Assembly: GCA_016787085.1 (NCBI GenBank)
Contig: JAEUVJ010000053.1
Span: 350,360-414,359 of the forward strand
Direction of reading: 5' to 3'
From: Chitinophagaceae bacterium
GTDB taxonomy: Bacteria; Bacteroidota; Bacteroidia; Chitinophagales; Chitinophagaceae
DNA length: 64,000 bases
The notes under the pieces were generated by a model. That model did not search any database and was not told the origin of the DNA. It worked only from the letters and a program-made list of their open reading frames with translations. A program made the position numbers and the translations under genes. Of this stretch, positions 1-6,730 are shown piece by piece (position 1 is the stretch's first letter; each line of letters begins with the position of its first letter).

Positions 1-2
1 CC

Positions 3-329
3 AGTTTCAATTTAAGCTACATTAATATCCCGGTATTATTTCAGTATAACAACCCTTCAGGTTTTTATGCAGAAACAGGCCCCCAGATCGGTCTTTTGAT
101 GAGCGCTAAACTTAAAGTAGGTGATGAGTCAGAAGATTACAAAGAGTTCTTTAAGGGCTCAAACTTTAGCTGGGCGTTTGGTGCAGGGTTCAAAACAAAA
201 TCAGGTTTTGGTTTCGGCGCCCGTTACAATTTTGGTTTAGGTAATATCGCTGATGATGAAGATGCTGATCTTAAGCAAAGCAACCTGTCATTTGGCCTGT
301 TCTACCTGTTCGGTGGAGATAAAAAATAA
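3..329 (+). CDS. outer-membrane beta-barrel (porin-like) protein, C-terminal part
   Basis: The reading frame is open from the left window edge, so the start lies outside; about 108 C-terminal residues are present. Alternating hydrophobic/aromatic strands separated by charged turns, and a last strand ending in LFYLFGG with a near-terminal aromatic, fit an outer-membrane beta-barrel of the PorT/OmpW-like 'porin family' seen in Bacteroidota. The next gene is a clear paralogue: both contain a YxNIPxLxQY segment, a TGPQxGxL segment and a GAG-G-G-RYN-G-NI segment. Tandem duplication is inferred. The ligand or role is not visible. A hairpin terminator follows. Confidence 0.8.
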   Translation, partial: SFNLSYINIPVLFQYNNPSGFYAETGPQIGLLMSAKLKVGDESEDYKEFFKGSNFSWAFGAGFKTKSGFGFGARYNFGLGNIADDEDADLKQSNLSFGLFYLFGGDKK

Positions 330-350
330 TCATCTATTAAAATTTTATAC

Positions 351-377
351 AAAAGCCGGGTCCATCCCGGCTTTTTG
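351..377 (+). terminator. Rho-independent terminator after the partial porin gene
   Basis: The stem AAGCCGGG / CCCGGCTT has a short TCCAT loop and is followed by TTTTGTTTT. It lies 22 bases after the stop codon. Confidence 0.8.
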
Positions 378-477
378 TTTTATGCCACCTTGCTGCTGGT
401 CTTTTTATTTGGCATGATTTTTTGATTCCCGGCATGAGCTTGGTAACGTGAAACCGGTTAACAACAAATCAGTTTAT

Positions 478-1077
478 ATGAAAAAGATCGTTTGTGCAGC
501 TTCACTTGTATTGTTTGCATTTTGCATGGTCCATGCGCAGCAAACAAGTTTTGGGATCAGAGCAGGGTTCAATGCCTCATCTGTCGGGATCGAAGACGGT
601 GCAGATTATAATTCGAAAACCGGGATTCATCTTGGAGGCCTTGCCCATATTCATATCACTGATCATTTTGCTTTTCAGCCCGAACTGATCTTTTCTGCAC
701 AGGGCGGCAAGGATGACGATAATGATGAGATCAGGTTAAAACTGAATTATGTCAACATCCCTTTACTGGTTCAGTATATGACCCGTGACGGGTTTCGGTT
801 GCAAACGGGTCCCCAGTTAGGGTTTCTGGCTTCTGCTAAGTCGAAGGTCGGTGATGTGGAAGTGGATATAAAAGATGACCTGGAATCTACTGAACTGGCA
901 TGGGTTTTTGGGGCCGGCTACCTGTTTCCCCGCGGCAATGGGCTTGGAATTGATATCCGGTATAACCATGGCATCAGTAATATCAGCGAGGATAATGATT
1001 TTGAAGCAAGGAACAGGACTTTCCAAATCGGCATATTCTATCAATTCTCTAAAGCCCGTTCAGGTAAGAGACGCTGA
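478..1077 (+). CDS. outer-membrane beta-barrel (porin-like) protein
   Basis: The 199-residue protein starts at the ATG at 478. An in-frame GTG at 448 would put ten extra residues before a clean signal peptide (MKK, then a hydrophobic stretch ending CMVHA-QQ), so 478 is preferred. After the signal come alternating beta-strands with acidic loops (DDDNDE, EVDIKDDLE), ending in the aromatic strand GIFYQFS and a basic tail. It is a paralogue of the partial gene just upstream, transcribed in the same direction with a terminator between them. The expected place is the outer membrane as a small 8- to 10-strand barrel; no substrate can be assigned. Confidence 0.85.
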   Translation: MKKIVCAASLVLFAFCMVHAQQTSFGIRAGFNASSVGIEDGADYNSKTGIHLGGLAHIHITDHFAFQPELIFSAQGGKDDDNDEIRLKLNYVNIPLLVQYMTRDGFRLQTGPQLGFLASAKSKVGDVEVDIKDDLESTELAWVFGAGYLFPRGNGLGIDIRYNHGISNISEDNDFEARNRTFQIGIFYQFSKARSGKRR

Positions 1078-1103
1078 TAAAACAAAACCGTACATTATTT
1101 AAT

Positions 1104-1133
1104 AGAGCCCTTTCACAGGGCTTTATTATTTTT
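1104..1133 (+). terminator. Rho-independent terminator
   Basis: The stem AGCCC / GGGCT, extended by weak pairs, has a TTTCACA-type loop and is followed by TTATTATTTTT. It separates the porin gene from pyrR. Confidence 0.7.
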
Positions 1134-1149
1134 ACAAAAATCTTTTTTC

Positions 1150-1674
1150 TTGAAATCAATTCTTACCGGACCGCAACTGGCGATCACTATCAAAAGGCTG
1201 GCACACCAGATACTGGAGAATAATATTGACCTGGAGAATACTGTGCTCATCGGGCTGCAGCCGAGAGGGATCTATCTTTCCGACCAGGTAGTAACGGAAA
1301 TAAAAAAAGAATTGTCTGCTGATAAAGTAAAGTACGGCAAACTGGATATCACATTTTACCGGGATGATGTACGTAATGAGATCCGTATCGCCAACCATAC
1401 GGATATCCCATTTTCTATTGAAGGCAAGAAAGTGGTACTGATAGATGATGTACTCTACACCGGCAGAACGATCCGGGCTGCACTGGATGCCCTGCTTGAT
1501 TTCGGGCGTCCTGAAAAAGTGGAGCTATGTGTATTAATAGACCGTCGTTTCAGCCGACAATTTCCTATACAGCCTGACTATACTGGCAAATCCATTGATT
1601 CGATCATTTCACAAAAAGTAAGGGTGTTCTGGAAGGAAAAGGATGGGAAGGAGGAGGTAGTGATTTTGGATTAA
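1150..1674 (+). CDS. pyrR: PyrR-type bifunctional pyrimidine regulator / uracil phosphoribosyltransferase
   Basis: The 174-residue protein uses a TTG start at 1150; no in-frame ATG precedes the conserved MKSILTGPQLAITIKRLAHQ-type beginning. The PRPP-binding signature VVLIDDVLYTGRT lies at residues 95-107, with the PyrR-type segments LQPRGIYLS (about 36-44) and DITFYRDD (66-73). PyrR binds UMP/UTP-sensing RNA in Firmicutes and also converts uracil plus PRPP to UMP. No PyrR-binding attenuator was recognised upstream here, so enzymatic salvage may be its main role (inference). pyrB follows 188 bases downstream, separated by a repeat-bounded insert. Confidence 0.93.
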   Translation: MKSILTGPQLAITIKRLAHQILENNIDLENTVLIGLQPRGIYLSDQVVTEIKKELSADKVKYGKLDITFYRDDVRNEIRIANHTDIPFSIEGKKVVLIDDVLYTGRTIRAALDALLDFGRPEKVELCVLIDRRFSRQFPIQPDYTGKSIDSIISQKVRVFWKEKDGKEEVVILD

Positions 1675-1837
1675 GGTACAAGGCACTTGTTATATGGTGA
1701 CGATCAGCTAGAAAAGGAACGGACAGAACTCATAGATGAAGCCGGGCAAATCCGAAAAATCCTGTCCTCCATTTTTAATAAACTCGGCTAAAAATCAGGA
1801 TAAGGATTCCCTTATACCTTGTGCCTTGTACCTTGAG
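1673..1837. repeat. inverted-repeat-bounded insert between pyrR and pyrB
   Basis: A 14-base sequence AAGGTACAAGGCAC at the pyrR stop reappears as its exact reverse complement GTGCCTTGTACCTT at 1821-1834. The roughly 135 bases between hold a short coding remnant described separately. Similar CAAGGTACAAG-type words occur again before pyrE. This looks like a small decayed interspersed element. Confidence 0.7.
1687..1791 (+). pseudogene. remnant resembling the C-terminus of a four-helix-bundle (23S rRNA IVS-type) protein
   Basis: From a TTG at 1687 the frame reads LLYGDDQLEKER, then a helical segment ELIDEAGQIRKILSSIFNKLG and a stop at 1789. This frame continues directly after the pyrR stop codon. 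The heptad-like pattern and the ELI-A--I-KILSSI end resemble the last helix of the small four-helix-bundle proteins found in rRNA intervening sequences and dispersed in many Bacteroidota. The rest of the domain is absent, so it would be a 5'-deleted fragment. The family assignment rests on about 25 residues only and is tentative. Confidence 0.35.
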
Positions 1838-1847
1838 GGATTTCCTT

Positions 1848-1855
1848 TATCTTCG
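1848..1855 (+). promoter_or_regulatory. putative -7 box of pyrB
   Basis: TATCTTCG matches a TAnnTTYG Bacteroidota -7 element and sits 7 bases before the pyrB ATG at 1863. The same TTTATCTTCGC string precedes pyrE (4526-4536). No good -33 box was identified. Confidence 0.45.
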
Positions 1856-1862
1856 CTTTTTA

Positions 1863-2801
1863 ATGAGCCTTTCTACCCAACATCTTCTCGGTATCAGAGA
1901 CCTCACTAAGGAAGATATATCGCTTTTTCTGCAAACAGCAGAGCAATTCAAAGAAGTATTACAAAGACCTGTCAAAAAAGTTCCTTCTTTAAGAGATGTG
2001 ACTATTGTGAACTTGTTTTTCGAGAATTCGACAAGGACGAGGATATCTTTTGAGCTGGCGGAAAAAAGGTTAAGTGCGGACACGATCAATTTTGCCGCAT
2101 CGGGCTCTTCTGTATCCAAGGGAGAGACCTTGCTCGATACAGTGAATAATATCTTATCCATGAAAGTGGATATGGTAGTGATGCGTCACAGTGCCAGTGG
2201 GGCACCGCATTTCCTGGCAAAGCATATCCCTGCCGCCATTGTCAATGCCGGTGATGGAATCAATGAGCATCCTACACAGGCGCTGCTCGATGCACTTTCC
2301 ATCAAAGAAAAGACCGGGAAACTGGAAGGAGCAAGAATTGCGATCATCGGCGACATCATGCATAGCCGGGTGGCGCAAAGTAATATCTATTTATTGAAAA
2401 AGATGGGAGCGGAGGTAACCGTTTGCGGGCCGCCTACGCTGATCCCCAAATACATTCACGAGGCGTTAGGGGTGAATGTCAGCTATAACCTGAAAGAGAC
2501 ATTGGAGTGGTGTGATGTGGCCAATGTTTTACGCATACAACTGGAAAGACAGAACCAGGTACTTTTTTCTTCTCTTCGTGAGTATAATCTTAGCTATGGT
2601 ATCAGCCGGAAACTGCTGGATGATCTGCACAAAGAGATTGTGATCATGCACCCCGGCCCGATCAACAGGGGAGTGGAACTTGACAGTGATGTGGCCGACA
2701 GCAAACAGTCTATCATTTTGCAACAGGTGGAAAATGGTGTGGCCGTCAGGATGGCCGTCTTGTACCTGCTGGCCGGTAAAACTCCTGTTAGTAATAATTG
2801 A
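1863..2801 (+). CDS. pyrB: aspartate carbamoyltransferase catalytic subunit
   Basis: This enzyme catalyses the committed step of pyrimidine synthesis: carbamoyl phosphate plus L-aspartate to N-carbamoyl-aspartate. The 312 residues are the usual catalytic-chain length. The carbamoyl-phosphate motif FFENSTRTR lies at 52-60, the HPTQ motif at 136-139 and an HPGPINRG segment near 263. An in-frame GTG at 1821 would add 14 residues, but it lies inside the inverted repeat and upstream of the likely promoter box, so the ATG at 1863 is chosen. pyrR is upstream and coaD follows 48 bases later; pyrE is about 1.7 kb downstream. No pyrI regulatory subunit gene was seen. Confidence 0.96.
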   Translation: MSLSTQHLLGIRDLTKEDISLFLQTAEQFKEVLQRPVKKVPSLRDVTIVNLFFENSTRTRISFELAEKRLSADTINFAASGSSVSKGETLLDTVNNILSMKVDMVVMRHSASGAPHFLAKHIPAAIVNAGDGINEHPTQALLDALSIKEKTGKLEGARIAIIGDIMHSRVAQSNIYLLKKMGAEVTVCGPPTLIPKYIHEALGVNVSYNLKETLEWCDVANVLRIQLERQNQVLFSSLREYNLSYGISRKLLDDLHKEIVIMHPGPINRGVELDSDVADSKQSIILQQVENGVAVRMAVLYLLAGKTPVSNN

Positions 2802-2849
2802 TAATTATTACTGAATAATTATTAGCTTTCGCAGCCAATTCAATGACTG

Positions 2850-3323
2850 ATGCAAAGAATCTGTTTATTCCCCGGCACCTTTGACCCCATCACGCTTGGC
2901 CATGTGGACATTATTGACCGCTCACTTCCTTTGTTTGATAAGGTAGTAGTAGGAATCGGGCTGAATGCTTCCAAAACCCCGATGTTCTCTGCCGAGCAGC
3001 GCTTGCAGTGGGTACAGGATATCTATAAAGATGAGCCTAAGGTAGAAGGAACGATCTATGAGGGGCTTACCATTGAATATTGCAAAGTGATCGGTGCTAA
3101 ATTCATCATCAGGGGTATCCGGTATGTCAGTGATTTTGAGTATGAAAAAACGATCGCCGATGCCAACCGTACATTAGATAAATCCATTGAGACGATCTTC
3201 CTGACAGGAGAACCTAAATATACATCGGTCGCTTCTACTATTGTAAGGGACATCATCCGCAATGGCGGTGATGCCAGTCTTTTTTTACCCAAAGAAGTTT
3301 ACAGTACACTTAAACCGCAATAA
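2850..3323 (+). CDS. coaD: phosphopantetheine adenylyltransferase
   Basis: The enzyme transfers AMP from ATP to 4'-phosphopantetheine, the fourth step of CoA synthesis, in the cytoplasm. At 157 residues it is a full-length member. The nucleotidyltransferase motif GTFDPITLGH lies at 9-18, IRGIRYVSDFEYE at 87-99, and the second ATP-binding motif YTSVASTIVR at 124-133. It follows pyrB and is three bases from the next gene, a thioesterase, so the two are probably co-transcribed. Confidence 0.96.
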   Translation: MQRICLFPGTFDPITLGHVDIIDRSLPLFDKVVVGIGLNASKTPMFSAEQRLQWVQDIYKDEPKVEGTIYEGLTIEYCKVIGAKFIIRGIRYVSDFEYEKTIADANRTLDKSIETIFLTGEPKYTSVASTIVRDIIRNGGDASLFLPKEVYSTLKPQ

Positions 3324-3326
3324 GGT

Positions 3327-3779
3327 ATGGCTATCTGGTTCAATAAGAGTATCACGATTGAGGACATTAAACCGCTCGGCAAGGGTACCATGGGCGAATA
3401 CGTTGGTATAGAATGGATGGAGCTGGGTGATAATTATATCAAGGCCAGGATGCCGGTAGATCACCGCACACAACAGCCTTATGGTTTACTACATGGCGGT
3501 GCATCCTGTGTGCTGGCCGAAACGATCGGGAGCATTGCTTCGGCAATGGTGGTGGATCATTCGCAATATGTATGTGTGGGAATGGAGATCAATGCCAACC
3601 ATGTACGCAGTGCCAGGGAAGGATATGTGACGGGTACAGCTACTCCGCTTCACCTGGGCGCCAATACGCATGTATGGGATATCAGGATAAATGATGATCT
3701 GGAAAAACTGGTTTGCGTCAGCCGGTTGACGGTGGCTGTGATCCCCAGGAAGGAATCATTTCGCAAGGCAAGTCTCTAA
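3327..3779 (+). CDS. hotdog-fold thioesterase (PaaI/MenI-like)
   Basis: The 150-residue protein has the hotdog signature LLHGGAS--LAE at about 54-65, with the His-Gly-Gly loop and a likely catalytic Glu65, as in PaaI and 1,4-dihydroxy-2-naphthoyl-CoA thioesterases. It probably hydrolyses an aromatic or acyl-CoA thioester. Whether it serves menaquinone synthesis cannot be told here because no men genes are nearby. It begins three bases after coaD. Its last 24 bases overlap the 3' end of the convergent NUDIX gene. Confidence 0.85.
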   Translation: MAIWFNKSITIEDIKPLGKGTMGEYVGIEWMELGDNYIKARMPVDHRTQQPYGLLHGGASCVLAETIGSIASAMVVDHSQYVCVGMEINANHVRSAREGYVTGTATPLHLGANTHVWDIRINDDLEKLVCVSRLTVAVIPRKESFRKASL

Positions 3780-4382
3780 TACATCCGTCACAGAAGGGAA
3801 TGCATTTTTCATGTACGCCTCCAGGCCTTCAGGCCTTACCCATCGTATTTCAAGGATGTCTTCTTCTGTCTGGGGTACCAGGTCCTGAGCCCCGTTCACT
3901 TCCATGTTGTACCAATGCGATTCTTTAAGGATGAATTTCGATCCTTCATGGTAGGTATGATAGGTAATGGAAAGCGGGGAAACCAGTTTTACTTTTTTGA
4001 GGCCGGTCTCTTCCTGCACTTCCCGTACCGCACAGTCTTCCAGTTTTTCACCGTCATCCAGTTTGCCTTTCGGCAGATCCCACTTACCTCTTCGGAAGAT
4101 CAGTAGTATTTCATTTTCAGGATTAGTTACCAAACCTCCTGCCGCTTTGATCAAAGTGAATTTTTTGAATATGGCCTTTTTCAGTTTGTCAAGATCGGCA
4201 TGAAAGAAAACGCCGGCATGTACTTTGGGAAGCTGCATCTCATGAATGATGGTCTTAACGGTATGCGTATCCAGCTCATCAATAAAAATGGCATCATCAT
4301 GATGAACAAAAGGCTCGATCACATTATCGATCGTATCGCAAAGAAAAAGCGGTTTGTCTCCGAAGTAGATCTTGATGAACAT
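3756..4382 (-). CDS. NUDIX hydrolase
   Basis: The 208-residue protein starts at the ATG at 4382; upstream in-frame codons would add a hydrophobic stretch overlapping the repeat before pyrE. A complete NUDIX box G-x5-E-x7-RE-x2-EE-x-G is visible at about residues 106-127 (GKLDDGE...REVQEETG), so it should hydrolyse a nucleoside diphosphate linked to another group. The N-terminal roughly 85 residues have no motif I recognise. It is convergent with the thioesterase (24-base overlap) and divergent from pyrE. The substrate is unknown. Confidence 0.88.
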   Translation of the reverse strand: MFIKIYFGDKPLFLCDTIDNVIEPFVHHDDAIFIDELDTHTVKTIIHEMQLPKVHAGVFFHADLDKLKKAIFKKFTLIKAAGGLVTNPENEILLIFRRGKWDLPKGKLDDGEKLEDCAVREVQEETGLKKVKLVSPLSITYHTYHEGSKFILKESHWYNMEVNGAQDLVPQTEEDILEIRWVRPEGLEAYMKNAFPSVTDVLETCLAK

Positions 4383-4406
4383 GAATCTAAGGTAAGAAAG
4401 AAGAAT

Positions 4407-4521
4407 CAAGGTACAAGAGGTAAGAAACAAGAACCAAGAAGCAAGGTACTATCATCCCGCCTGTCCCGAAATATTCCGGGAACAAAATCTTGTTTCTTGA
4501 GCCTTGAGCCTTGTACCTTAC
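4407..4521. repeat. CAAGGTACAAG-type inverted repeat upstream of pyrE
   Basis: AAGGTACAAG at about 4409 and CTTGTACCTT at about 4510, with AAGAAACAAG / CTTGTTTCTT inside them, form a long imperfect inverted repeat. A further CCCGAAATATTCCGGG hairpin lies in the centre. The words match those bounding the insert between pyrR and pyrB, but no coding remnant is present. It lies between the divergent NUDIX and pyrE genes. Confidence 0.65.
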
Positions 4522-4527
4522 TTTATT

Positions 4528-4535
4528 TATCTTCG
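4528..4535 (+). promoter_or_regulatory. putative -7 box of pyrE
   Basis: TATCTTCG is placed 4 bases before the pyrE ATG and shares the surrounding TTTATCTTCGC with pyrB. The spacing implies a very short or absent leader. Confidence 0.45.
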
Positions 4536-4539
4536 CGGC

Positions 4540-5175
4540 ATGACAAATGAAAAAGTGGTAGCCGAAAAACTGCTGCAGGTGAATGCGGTGAAACTCAGTC
4601 TTCAGAATCCGTTTACCTGGGCCAGCGGCTGGAAAAGCCCGATCTATTGCGATAATCGCCGGGTATTATCTTTCCCTTTTATCCGTGATTACATCAAGTC
4701 TGAACTATGCAATGCAGTATTTGAAAAATTTCCTGATGCCGAATTGCTCGCCGGGGTGGCCACTGCGGGTATAGCCTGGGGCGCTATGGTGGCTGACCAG
4801 CTCAAGCTACCCTATATATATGTACGGCCAAAACCCAAGGAACATGGGCTTGGCAACCAAATAGAAGGGTTTTATGAAAAGGGGCAAAAGACCGTGGTGA
4901 TCGAGGACCTTGTTTCTACCGGCAAAAGCAGTATGCAGGTAGTAGATGTGCTGAAGAATGAAGGATTGGATGTTATTGGAATGGTTTCGATCTTCACGTA
5001 TGGTTTTCCCGTTGCGGCAGAAACATTTGCCAAAGCCGGGCTTACGTATTATTCCCTTACTGATTATCCTTCGCTGATCGAACTGGCTACAGATAAGGGT
5101 TCGGTCTCAGCAGGGGAGCAGGAAATTTTGTTAAAATGGCGGGACGACCCGGCCAATTGGAAAGGAGTTTTGTAA
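4540..5175 (+). CDS. pyrE: orotate phosphoribosyltransferase
   Basis: The enzyme joins orotate to PRPP to give OMP, the fifth step of pyrimidine synthesis. The 211-residue protein starts at the ATG at 4540 just after the -7-like box; an earlier in-frame codon at 4504 lies in the repeat. The PRPP-binding motif TVVIEDLVSTGKS lies at 118-130 and the orotate/PRPP segment FTWASGWKSPIYCDNR at 25-40. It is separated from pyrR-pyrB by coaD, the thioesterase and the NUDIX gene. Confidence 0.96.
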   Translation: MTNEKVVAEKLLQVNAVKLSLQNPFTWASGWKSPIYCDNRRVLSFPFIRDYIKSELCNAVFEKFPDAELLAGVATAGIAWGAMVADQLKLPYIYVRPKPKEHGLGNQIEGFYEKGQKTVVIEDLVSTGKSSMQVVDVLKNEGLDVIGMVSIFTYGFPVAAETFAKAGLTYYSLTDYPSLIELATDKGSVSAGEQEILLKWRDDPANWKGVL

Positions 5176-5194
5176 TTTGTTATCAAATACTACT

Positions 5195-5587
5195 ATGAAA
5201 AAGTTGTTTGTTACACTGATAGCTATAACCGGTATTGCAATAGCTGCTTCTTCCCAGACCAAAGCGCTGGAGACGGCACGAATCAAAACACCCAATGTTC
5301 TGTGTGAGGAATGTAAGAAACGGCTGACTACTTATCTTGACCGCTATGATGGTATCCAATACCTCAATATCAACTTCCGGAAAGGCGAGATACAGGTAAA
5401 ATACCTGACTGACCGTATAGATATCGAACAGATCAAAACAGCTATTGCCAACATGGGCTATGATGCAGACGATGTGACCGCTGACGAGCAGGCGTATAAA
5501 AGACTGCCTAAAAGTTGTAAGAAATTTGAAGACGGAGGAGGACACCCTAAACCAAGGCCTGAACCGGCACCGCAACCTGCACAATAA
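5195..5587 (+). CDS. secreted heavy-metal-associated (HMA)-like domain protein
   Basis: The 130-residue protein starts at the ATG at 5195 (an in-frame TTG at 5177 is less likely), giving a clear signal peptide MKKLFVTLIAITGIAIAASS. Residues 28-95 have the beta-alpha-beta layout of an HMA domain, with a CEEC pair at 37-40 in place of the usual CxxC and the second-half pattern IKTAIANMGYDAD. The tail after a lone Cys is Gly/Pro-rich (GGGHPKPRPEPAPQP). It probably binds a metal ion in the periplasm; no transporter is adjacent. A terminator follows. Confidence 0.75.
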   Translation: MKKLFVTLIAITGIAIAASSQTKALETARIKTPNVLCEECKKRLTTYLDRYDGIQYLNINFRKGEIQVKYLTDRIDIEQIKTAIANMGYDADDVTADEQAYKRLPKSCKKFEDGGGHPKPRPEPAPQPAQ

Positions 5588-5596
5588 AAAAAGTTT

Positions 5597-5625
5597 ATCC
5601 CGTTTTCATCAAGACGGGATTTTTA
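5597..5625. terminator. shared bidirectional terminator
   Basis: The stem ATCCCGT / ACGGGAT has a TTTCATCAAG loop, with an A-run on the left and TTTTTATTT on the right. It lies between the convergent HMA and LEA-type genes and can serve both strands. Confidence 0.8.
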
Positions 5626-6078
5626 TTTGAATAACTCCTGCAGGTTTTGCTTTCCTTCGTAATGAAGCGGGATCGTTTTATAGAAGCCGCCTTTTCCCAC
5701 CTTTGCCTTTCCTTTAATAGTGATCAGCACCTGCTCGTTCGTCAGCGCAGAAAGGGAATGTTTGAGGAGATGCTTCATCTCTACCTCTAATTTTACCGGG
5801 ATCGTGAAATTTGAATTGGCAGGAATAGCTACTGCTTCATCTACAGTAAAATGGCCAAGATAGGTGCTGTCCATCCAGGCTTCTCCTTCCGCATTCTTCA
5901 GCCGGGCTTTTTTATTATTAGGGTTGAAATAGTGTATTGCCAATGTTACCTGGGACCTTCCTTTCTCCAATTTGTTCATTTGTACTTTATCTATCCCGTG
6001 GAATACGGGTTCTTTCATACTTACGCAGGAAGAAAGAATGATGATCGCCGCTGACAGCAGAAGAGACAGGTATTTCAT
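5623..6078 (-). CDS. LEA type 2-like lipoprotein
   Basis: The 151-residue protein starts at ATG 6078. The signal ends in a lipobox (ILSSC, Cys about 17), so it should be a lipid-anchored periplasmic protein. The single domain has the pattern of LEA-14/WHy domains: NKLEKGRSQVTLAIHYFNPN, a small-polar turn, then AIPANSNFTIPVKLEVEM. Such proteins are common in Bacteroidota and have no firm function. An in-frame ATG six residues upstream is possible but would lengthen the n-region unnaturally. Confidence 0.75.
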   Translation of the reverse strand: MKYLSLLLSAAIIILSSCVSMKEPVFHGIDKVQMNKLEKGRSQVTLAIHYFNPNNKKARLKNAEGEAWMDSTYLGHFTVDEAVAIPANSNFTIPVKLEVEMKHLLKHSLSALTNEQVLITIKGKAKVGKGGFYKTIPLHYEGKQNLQELFK

Positions 6079-6194
6079 TAGCGGCAAATTAATCAAAGAG
6101 GATAGTTTTTTTCGGATATATCGTCTTAAAATGTTTTTAATACTGCATTTTCGTTCAGGAGTCGCTGGCGGAAAAATAAGTTACCTTTGCTCTG

Positions 6195-6590
6195 CTACAA
6201 GCCGGGCTATCGCTTTTCGCCACTGGCGGAGGGAGGAAAGTCCGGACAGCACAGAGCAATGCACCCCGTGATAAGCGGGGGACTTTTCTTTCTTAGACAG
6301 AAAAGAACAGACAGTGCCACAGAAAATAACCTCACCCCTTATCCTCATCATTGCGGGCAAAGCAAAGCAATCAGAGGGTAAGGGGTGAAAGGGTGAAAAC
6401 GTAGGGTAAGAGCCTACGGCTGATGATGGTAACGTCACCAGCGGGTAAACCTTGCATGCTGAAATGCCACGTATAGTACCGTTTGAGGGCTGCTCGCCCG
6501 AGGTACAGGGTAGGCAGATTGATCCCGCAGGGCAACTTGCGGGACAGATAAATGATGGCCCTCGACAGAATCCGGCTTACAGGCTTGTAG
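6195..6590 (+). ncRNA. rnpB: RNase P RNA
   Basis: The universal 5' element GAGGAAAGTCCGGAC (around 6231-6246) and 3' element ACAGAATCCGGCTTACAGGC are present. The outermost helix P1 is formed by CTACAAGCC at 6195-6203 and GGCTTGTAG at 6582-6590. Between them are the expected CCACAGAAAATAACC, GTAAGAGCCTAC and GGTAAACC segments. The RNA is the ribozyme that removes 5' leaders from pre-tRNA. Two variable hairpins are enlarged: CTTTTCT/AGAAAAG near 6285-6304, and a 57-base hairpin at 6332-6388 in the P12 position. A T-run follows immediately. Confidence 0.95.
6332..6388 (+). repeat. interspersed-repeat-like hairpin in the P12 region of RNase P RNA
   Basis: The outer stem TCACCCCTTA / TAAGGGGTGA, a middle CCTC / GAGG and an inner ATTGC / GCAAT form one long hairpin. 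Its tip reads CATTGCGGGCAAAGCAAAGC, close to the CATTGCGAGG...GCAATC palindromes seen at 37.7 and 39.2 kb. P12 is known to vary in length, so function is probably kept. Confidence 0.6.
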
Positions 6591-6730
6591 TTTTTACCCC
6601 CAGCCCCTAAAGGGGAGGATGAAAAAGATCCATGATTGTGACCGTTTATTTTGGATGTTTTGTACAAAGAAATATTTGTATCAATAAATCATTTTCAATC
6701 TAAGTCCCCCTTTAGGGGATAGGGGTAAAA
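6591..6730. repeat. inverted pair of CCCCTAAAGGGG palindromes
   Basis: One copy (6591-6617, TTTTTACCCCCAGCCCCTAA...) follows the RNase P RNA. A second copy in opposite orientation (6704-6730) overlaps the end of the next gene. Each contains its own CCCCTAAAGGGG palindrome. The last residues FTPIP and the stop codon of the CPBP gene are encoded inside the right copy. The first copy may also help end rnpB transcription. Confidence 0.7.

Noticed and set aside
1821..1862. Upstream GTG start for pyrB
   Set aside because: It falls in the inverted repeat and ahead of the -7 box; the ATG at 1863 gives the family's usual N-terminus.
6181..6667. Three open frames of 64-98 codons on both strands
   Set aside because: They lie across the RNase P RNA and its 3' repeat, which fully explain the sequence.
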